DNA from: Cannabis sativa
Taxonomy: Eukaryota > Streptophyta > Magnoliopsida > Rosales > Cannabaceae
Direction: 5' to 3'
DNA length: 64,000 bases
NCBI RefSeq assembly: GCF_029168945.1
Contig: NC_083604.1
Location: 33,351,686-33,415,685 of the forward strand
This document shows positions 58,854-64,000 of the stretch, one piece after another (the first letter of the stretch is position 1; the number at the start of each line of letters is the position of its first letter). The notes under the pieces were generated by a model that had not been told where the DNA came from, did not search any database, and saw only the letters and a list, made by a program, of their open reading frames with translations. The position numbers and the translations under genes are program-made.

Positions 58854-59660
58854 ATGGACGCCAGGCGGACTACCAGGAGTCGAGGCAACTCAGTGGGGTC
58901 GAATCAGGGAGAGGGAGCTCGGTTTCCCCCACCTGCTAGGGGCGGGGTAGAGGTCCCGGCGGGGGCTCGTGGTCGGGGTGATGAGAACCGCCACGGGCTG
59001 CCCGAGGCTCCCCCGTAGATGGGGGAGCCCGAGAAGCTGGGAGATACGGTTTGCGGAGATGCAAGCCGGAATCGAAGAGCAAGACCTCGAGATACGAGAG
59101 GTTGAGACGGCGGGGTGCTCTGCGGTTCCGGTGCCCGGTAGTTCCGGCGGCACACCCCTTTCTTTGCCCAGCCGAGATGGTAGTGGCGGCCCATAGATTG
59201 GAACCTTTGTATGAGCGGTTCGAGGAAGCAAGCACCTCCGGTATTCACAGGAGGTCCGGATGTGTCGAAAGCGAGCGGTGGCTTACGGTGATCACCGGGA
59301 TTCGAACTTTATGGGTGTCACGGCAACGACGAAGTGGTGTGCGCCACATTTCGAGTTCCGGGAGGATGCCACGGTATGGTGGGACATGGTGTCTCAGATT
59401 CACGAGGTCACCACCATGACATGGGAAAGGTTCCGGGGGAACTTTCAACGCGAAGTACTACAATGAGGCGGTTAGAAGCGCCAAGAAAGGAATTCGTTCA
59501 CGACCCGGCGGGAGAACATGAGTGTCCGCGGTATACCACTCGGTTGTGGGTTGGCGAGGTTAGCCTCGGGTATCGTGCCGAGGCTTCGGCGAAAGGAGAA
59601 GTATGCGGACGGGTTGAATCCCAAGATCAGACATGACGATGATTACCACGGACGACGGCA
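58854..59660 (+). pseudogene. gag of gypsy B (frame broken, possibly by consensus errors)
   Basis: ATG 58854 begins M-D-A-R-R-T. Capsid-domain pieces occur in several frames: P-L-Y-E-R-F near 59203, a W-W-D-M-V segment near 59377, F-x-R-E-V-L near 59450, and T-T-D-D-G-T-T near 59643. In family C the same domain reads in one frame. Here about ten small indels and several CAG-to-CGG changes intervene. Since the LTRs are practically identical, real decay on this scale is unlikely. Whether the gene is intact cannot be decided from this sequence. Confidence 0.7.
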
Positions 59661-59879
59661 CCACCTGCGCTCGGATGGTGGAGAAGGCGCTTTGCGGGCG
59701 AGGGCGCGGTGGGGTGCATGTCGAGTCGGCTAGTACTCGGTTGGTGGCGGAGCTCCTACCCCTCTGCATCGGGCTTCGGCGGGGGAGTAGTGGTTCGGCC
59801 ATTGATCGGAGGAAGAGGGCACCCACGCCCGGCGGCTCGAGTCGAACGAGGTTCGGGGGAACCGGAACGAGAGGGAGTC

Positions 59880-60340
59880 GTCCTGGTGGTAATGAGACTC
59901 GCTTCTCCTATCCCGAGTGCCCTATCTGCAAGAGGCATCATCGGGGAGAGTGCAAGGGCGGGGATGCTTCCATTGTGGCATGCCGGAGCCGCAGAGGAAT
60001 GTCCCCGGCTCGGCCGGAGCCGCAGGAGCTCCGGCGATGCCCACTCCGGCCCGGGGTATTCGCGATCACGCGGGCGATGCGGATGCCGGCCCATCGGTTG
60101 TTACGGGTCGGATTCTTATTAACGACTCGTTTTATTCGGTCTTTGTTTGATTACGGGGCTACACGTTCTTATGTGGCGGCCGAGTCTTTAGTAAGTTGGG
60201 TAGACCCTTTGATAGATATGAGTCGGGGTTTGGAACCACGTTGCACAGCGGAGGTGGTTATCTCCAATAGGTGGATTAGATCTATGCGTCGGGATAGACG
60301 GTAGAGAGTTAAGCGCGATCGATAGAGATGAGCTTAGTCG
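59880..60340 (+). pseudogene. zinc knuckle and protease of gypsy B
   Basis: 59905-59960 encodes E-C-P-I-C-K-R-H-H-R-G-E-C-K-G, followed by the C-F-H-C-G-M-P knuckle core in the next frame at 59963-59984. The protease motif L-F-D-Y-G-A-T-R-S-Y-V-A-A is at about 60142-60180, with Tyr where Ser or Thr is normal, as in copy A. W-V-D-P-L-I-D-M follows near 60197. Multiple frame changes. Confidence 0.65.
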
Positions 60341-60639
60341 AATTTGATATTATTTTAGGAATGGATTTCCTATCTAAATATTCGGCGAGCATTGTAGAGG
60401 AAGATGGTGGTCTTCCAACCGGAAAGTGAAGCCGTTCGTATTTGTGGGTTCGGTTCGGGGATCTCGGATCCGGTGATCTCGGCTATGTCGGCGAGAGAAT
60501 TATTGCACGGTGGGTGCTTAGGGTTTACGGCCGTGGTGGTGGACACCACTCGGCCGGACACTCGGCTCGGCCGAGAAGGACATCGGCGTGGTTCGGGGAA
60601 TTTTGGACGTTTTCCCGAAGAACTCGGGGTTACCACCTC

Positions 60640-61920
60640 ATTGGGAGATCGACTTCGTGATTGACTTGGCACCGGGGGTGGATCCGGTTTCCAAAGCCCC
60701 GTATAGGATGGCTCCGGTGAACTTAAGGAGTTAAAGATTCGGCTCCGGGGTTGCTTGACATAGGGTTCATTCGGCCCGGTGTGTCACCTTGGGGAGCCCC
60801 GGTTTTGTTCGTGAAGAAGAAGGATGGCTCTATGAGGATGTGCATTGACTACAGAGAGTTGAACAAGCTGACGGTGAAGAATAAATATCCATTACCTAGG
60901 ATCGATGACTTGTTCGATCAGCTTCAGGGGAAGACGGTCTTTTCTAAGATTGATCTCCGTTCGGGTTATCATCGAGTTGAGGATCCGAGAGGAGGACATT
61001 CCAAAGACGGCTTTCGCACTAGGTATGGACACTACGAGTTCTGGTTATGTCATTCGGACTAACCAATGCTCTGCGGCATTCATGGACTGATGAACGAGTA
61101 TTCAAGGATTTCCTCGATATCTGTGTAATTGTGTTTATCGACGACATCCTCGTGTACTCTCAGTCAGAAGAGGAGCATGAGTTACATCTTCAGATGGTGC
61201 GCAACGACTTCGAGAACATAGACTCTACGCCAAGTTCAAGAAATGTGAGTTACGGTTGTCTCGGGTGTCCTTCCTAGGGCACATAGTGAGTAAAGATGGG
61301 ATCAAGGTGGATCCGGGAAGGATTGAATCAGGTCGGGGATTGGCGAGACCGAAGACGATTGACGGAGATCGAAGCTTTTTGGGATTAGGCGGGTACTACG
61401 AGTAGGTTCGTGGAGGGTTCTCCAAAATTTCAATGCCCCTAGCAGAGCTTACAAAGAAGAATCGGCGATTTATACGGTCGGATAAATGCGAAGCTAGTTT
61501 TCGGGAGCTGAAACGAGAGGTTGATTCTTGCTCGGTACTAGCTTTGCCTTCGGACGAGGAGAAGTTCGTGGTCTATTGTGACGCATCCAAACGGGGTTTG
61601 GGGTGCGTATTGATGCAAAGCCGTCGGGTTATCGCTTACGCCTCCCGTCGGTTAAAGGATTATGAACGGCGATACCGACTCATGATTTAGAATTGGCCGC
61701 GGTGGTTTTGCACGCGAAGATTTGGCGGCATTACTTGTATGGTGAAGTGCGAGATCTATATCGACCATAAAAGTCTCAAGTATTTCTTTACTCAGAAAGA
61801 TTTGAACATGAGACAGAGGCGTTGGTTGGAGTTAGTGAAGGACTATGATTGTGAGATTCTTTACCATCCCGGGAAAGCCAATGTAGTGGCCGATGCCACA
61901 CGAGCGAGAAAGGGTCCGGG
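60640..61920 (+). pseudogene. RT and RNase H of gypsy B
   Basis: RT blocks: D-L-A-P-G-V-D-P near 60662, [11 protein letters not shown] near 60780, K-I-D-L-R-S-G-Y-H near 60947, and [15 protein letters not shown] near 61132-61175 (catalytic box). RNase H: V-Y-C-D-A-S-K-R-G-L-G-C near 61570, [10 protein letters not shown] near 61759 (T-D-H-K-S in A and C) and [12 protein letters not shown] near 61861-61897. Differences from copy A in this stretch concentrate at CAG/CTG sites, for example 61462 and 61474-61482 against 4865-4885. Frame breaks near 61000, 61190, 61340 and 61690. Confidence 0.85.
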
Positions 61921-63478
61921 CAAGTGGCTAGCATGGTTCGGATCTCACCTCGGCTAGCGAGAGGATATGGTGAGATCCGACGTGAGTTTGTGGTAGGTCA
62001 GCTTCACAACTTAACGCTGCAATCTGATTTGTTAGAAAGAATAAAAGTTGCTCAGACAACAGATCCAGAATTAATGAAGATCCGAGATGAGGTATTGGCT
62101 GGTCAAGCCAAAGACTTTTCAGTGTCAGATAACGGGATGCTTTTGTATAAAGCCAGGGTTTGTGTCCCGAACAGTGTGGACTTGAGGAACGAGATCTTTG
62201 AGGAGGCTCATTCTACTCCGTATTCTCTGCATCCCGGCACCACCAAGATGTACCAAGACTTGAAACCGTACTTCTGGTGGAACGGTATGAAGAAGAATTT
62301 GGTAGAGGTCGTATCGAGATGCCTCACATGTCGGCGGATCAAGGCTGAACATCGGAGACCCGACGGGGGTTGTTGCAGCCTCTAACCCTACCAGAATGGA
62401 AATGGGAGGATATTACGATGGATTTTGTGGTCGGGTTACCTAGGACCACGGGTTTGTATGACTCCATCTGGGTAGTGGTGGATCGATTTACAAAATCTGC
62501 TCATTTTCTGCCGGTCAGAACAACACTTTCAGTGGATCAGTTGGCAGAACTGTACGTCAGGGAAATAGTGAGACTTCACGGGGTACCGAAGTCTATTGTT
62601 TCGGACAGGGATCAAGAAATTCACCTCCAAATTTTGGCGAGAGTTTGCAACGGGCAATGGGTACGAAGCTAAAATTCGGTACGGCATTCCATCCTCGGAC
62701 GGATGGTCGGTCAGAGGACCAATCCGGATATTGGAGGACATCTTTGAGAGCTGTGTTATGGACTTTGAGGGTTCATGGAATAAATACCTACGGATTAATA
62801 GAGTTTTCGTACAACAACGGTTATCGGAGTACGATGGGGATGGCACCACTATGAGCTGGTATGTACGGTAGGAAGTGCGGATCACATCCCTTTGGGATGA
62901 GACGAGGGAGAGGAAATACCTAGGTCGGAGTCGGTTCGGCGGACCAATGAGGCAATAGAGAAAATTAAAGCTAGAATGCTTGCCTCCCGGAAGCGGAACG
63001 AGAAGAGTTACGCGGATCGAAACGTCGAGATGTTGAGTTCCGAGTAGGGGACCATGTGTTTTTGCGAGTATCTCCGATGAAGGGGATTAAACGTTTCGGG
63101 AAAAGAGGCAAGTTATGCCCTAGATTTACAGGACCTTTCGAGATTCTCGAGAAGATAGGTCAAGTGGCATATCGGTTAGCATTGCCTCCAGCTTTATCGG
63201 CGATTGCACAACGTATTTCATGTCTCAATGTTGAGAAAATACGTTTCGGACCCCTCTCATATAATCGGTTATGAGCAGCCGACTTCGATCGGATATGTCC
63301 TATGAGGAACGGCCGGTGCGGATCCTGGATAGAAAGGATAAAGTCCTTCGGAATAAGACCATAGCGTTGGTCAAGGTTCTCTGGAGAAACGATGGGTGGA
63401 AGAAGCCACACAGGAGCTAGAATCGGATATGCGAGCTCGATATCCGAGTTATTCGAGGTTAGATTTCGGGGACGAAAT
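61921..63478 (+). pseudogene. integrase and chromodomain-like tail of gypsy B
   Basis: 61924-62360 is clean and holds the zinc-binding region ([11 protein letters not shown], then [12 protein letters not shown]). The catalytic core has M-D-F-V-V-G-L-P (62416), [12 protein letters not shown] (62479) and I-V-S-D-R-D (62593). The third acidic residue region is disrupted near 62700-62720, where D-G-Q-S-E-R is expected. After 63056 the sequence resembles the tail of C: G-P-F-E-I-L-E-K-I, Y-R-L-A-L-P-P-A-L-S, then I-L-D-R-K-D-K-V-L-R-N-K-T-I-A-L-V-K-V-L-W near 63318-63385, the chromodomain-like segment that in chromoviruses directs insertion to heterochromatin. Confidence 0.85.
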
Positions 63479-63496
63479 CCTTTTAAGGGGGATAGT
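63479..63496 (+). promoter_or_regulatory. Polypurine tract of gypsy B
   Basis: CCTTTTAAGGGGGATAGT immediately precedes the 3' LTR at 63497, the position for plus-strand priming. Gypsy C has CCTTTTAACGGGGGGATAAT in the same place. Confidence 0.85.
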
Positions 63497-64000
63497 TGTA
63501 AAGCCCGCTTAGTTAATTTGGAAATTAGCGATTATTTATGTTAATCGAAATTATTTATAGCTATTTAAATAATTTATCATTGTTATTTATGGAATTCAGA
63601 TATGCATAATTATGTCATCAGCAGTTTTTATATTTCGCATTTCCGGTGTCCGGTATCTTGGAACGCGGCGTTTGGCTCAGTAGGGATCACAACTTAGTAT
63701 GTTAGTATTTTGGGGACGGGTTTAGACATTGGGAATGTCGGGAATGGCCGGGAATTTAGAATGTCCCAAAAATACCCCTTTAGTATGATTTTAGTGATTT
63801 TATGGTGGAGGGGCAAAATGGTCTTTTTGCCCCATTAGTGTTTTGTCTTATATGGTTTATTAAATGGAAAATGAATAATTAATTAAATGTTTATTTGGCT
63901 GAAATAGATGATTTATGTGATTTATATTTCCCTTTTCTCAAATTTCAACACTTAGTCATTTTAAAGAAATTAGAAAAAAATCACTCAAAGCTCTCTCTTC
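63497..64000 (+). repeat. 3' LTR of gypsy B (first 504 bp; continues past window)
   Basis: Matches 56350-56855. The only differences are GCAGTT/GCGATT near 63529 and ATCAGG/ATCG near 63545, both involving CAG. Confidence 0.95.

Larger units (their letters stand above)
56350..64000 (+). mobile_element. Ty3/gypsy chromovirus copy B, nearly complete, inserted in copia G 3' LTR
   Basis: 5' LTR 56350-58573, primer site 58577, gag from 58854, protease, RT, RNase H, integrase, chromodomain-like tail, purine tract ending 63496, and the first 504 bp of the 3' LTR up to the window end. The 504 bp of the 3' LTR differ from the 5' LTR at only two places, both CAG sites. The element is therefore very young, and its apparent frameshifts need rechecking. 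Left flank is GGCAA (56345-56349); right flank is outside the window. Confidence 0.95.

Noticed and set aside
1..64000. A host gene cluster or novel defence or biosynthetic system
   Set aside because: Every coding segment recognised is a retrotransposon polyprotein or the single ORF of element F. I see no host exons, tRNA or rRNA genes.

Overview
The window is nuclear plant DNA, probably from a eudicot (species not fixed), and consists almost entirely of LTR retrotransposons stacked inside one another. I found no host gene, tRNA, rRNA or CRISPR array. The kingdom call rests on plant-type Ty1/copia and Ty3/gypsy polyproteins, primer-binding sites resembling TGGTATCAGAGC (initiator tRNA-Met type), AT-rich leaders and a plant-specific 'putative plant transposon protein'-like ORF.

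Layout, left to right. 1-5303: gypsy chromovirus copy A (most of its 5' LTR, gag, protease, RT, RNase H), cut off before integrase. 5304-7518: inverted copia fragment E (LTR plus leader). 7519-15810: decayed forward copia J, whose 3' LTR is split by a gypsy solo LTR, D (13385-15683, target-site duplication AAGAT). 15811-25622: gypsy family C, with a 1.5-kb tandem duplication, a full gag-pol carrying only nonsense codons, a complete 2-kb LTR, then a second leader and gag. 25623-33989: decayed copia K sitting in the second C gag, itself split by F, a young minus-strand non-autonomous gypsy-type element (27459-33231, duplication ATGAT) with one 357-residue ORF. 33990-39510: copia I (5' LTR, long leader, start of gag). 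39511-56349 and beyond: copia G inserted in the gag of I. G contains copia H (42755-50093, duplication TAAAT, two identical 490-bp LTRs) in its leader, and gypsy B (56350 to the window end) in its 3' LTR. The nesting C > K > I > G > H or B is five levels deep.

No genes here cooperate in a host pathway. Within each element the order is LTR promoter, tRNA primer site, gag, protease, and then integrase-RT-RNase H (copia) or RT-RNase H-integrase-chromodomain-like tail (gypsy), polypurine tract, LTR.

The most consequential observation is about sequence quality. Gypsy A and B differ from each other, from related copies, and between the two LTRs of B mostly at CAG/CTG sites, which appear as CGG/CCG or with small indels. 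This is not the direction of cytosine deamination and looks like consensus error at CHG-methylated cytosines. Frameshifts in A and B should therefore not be taken as real until checked. Candidates for real biology are covarying stem-loops in the copia leaders, covarying hairpin repeats in gypsy LTRs, the F element with its ORF, and copia H with identical LTRs but a broken polyprotein.
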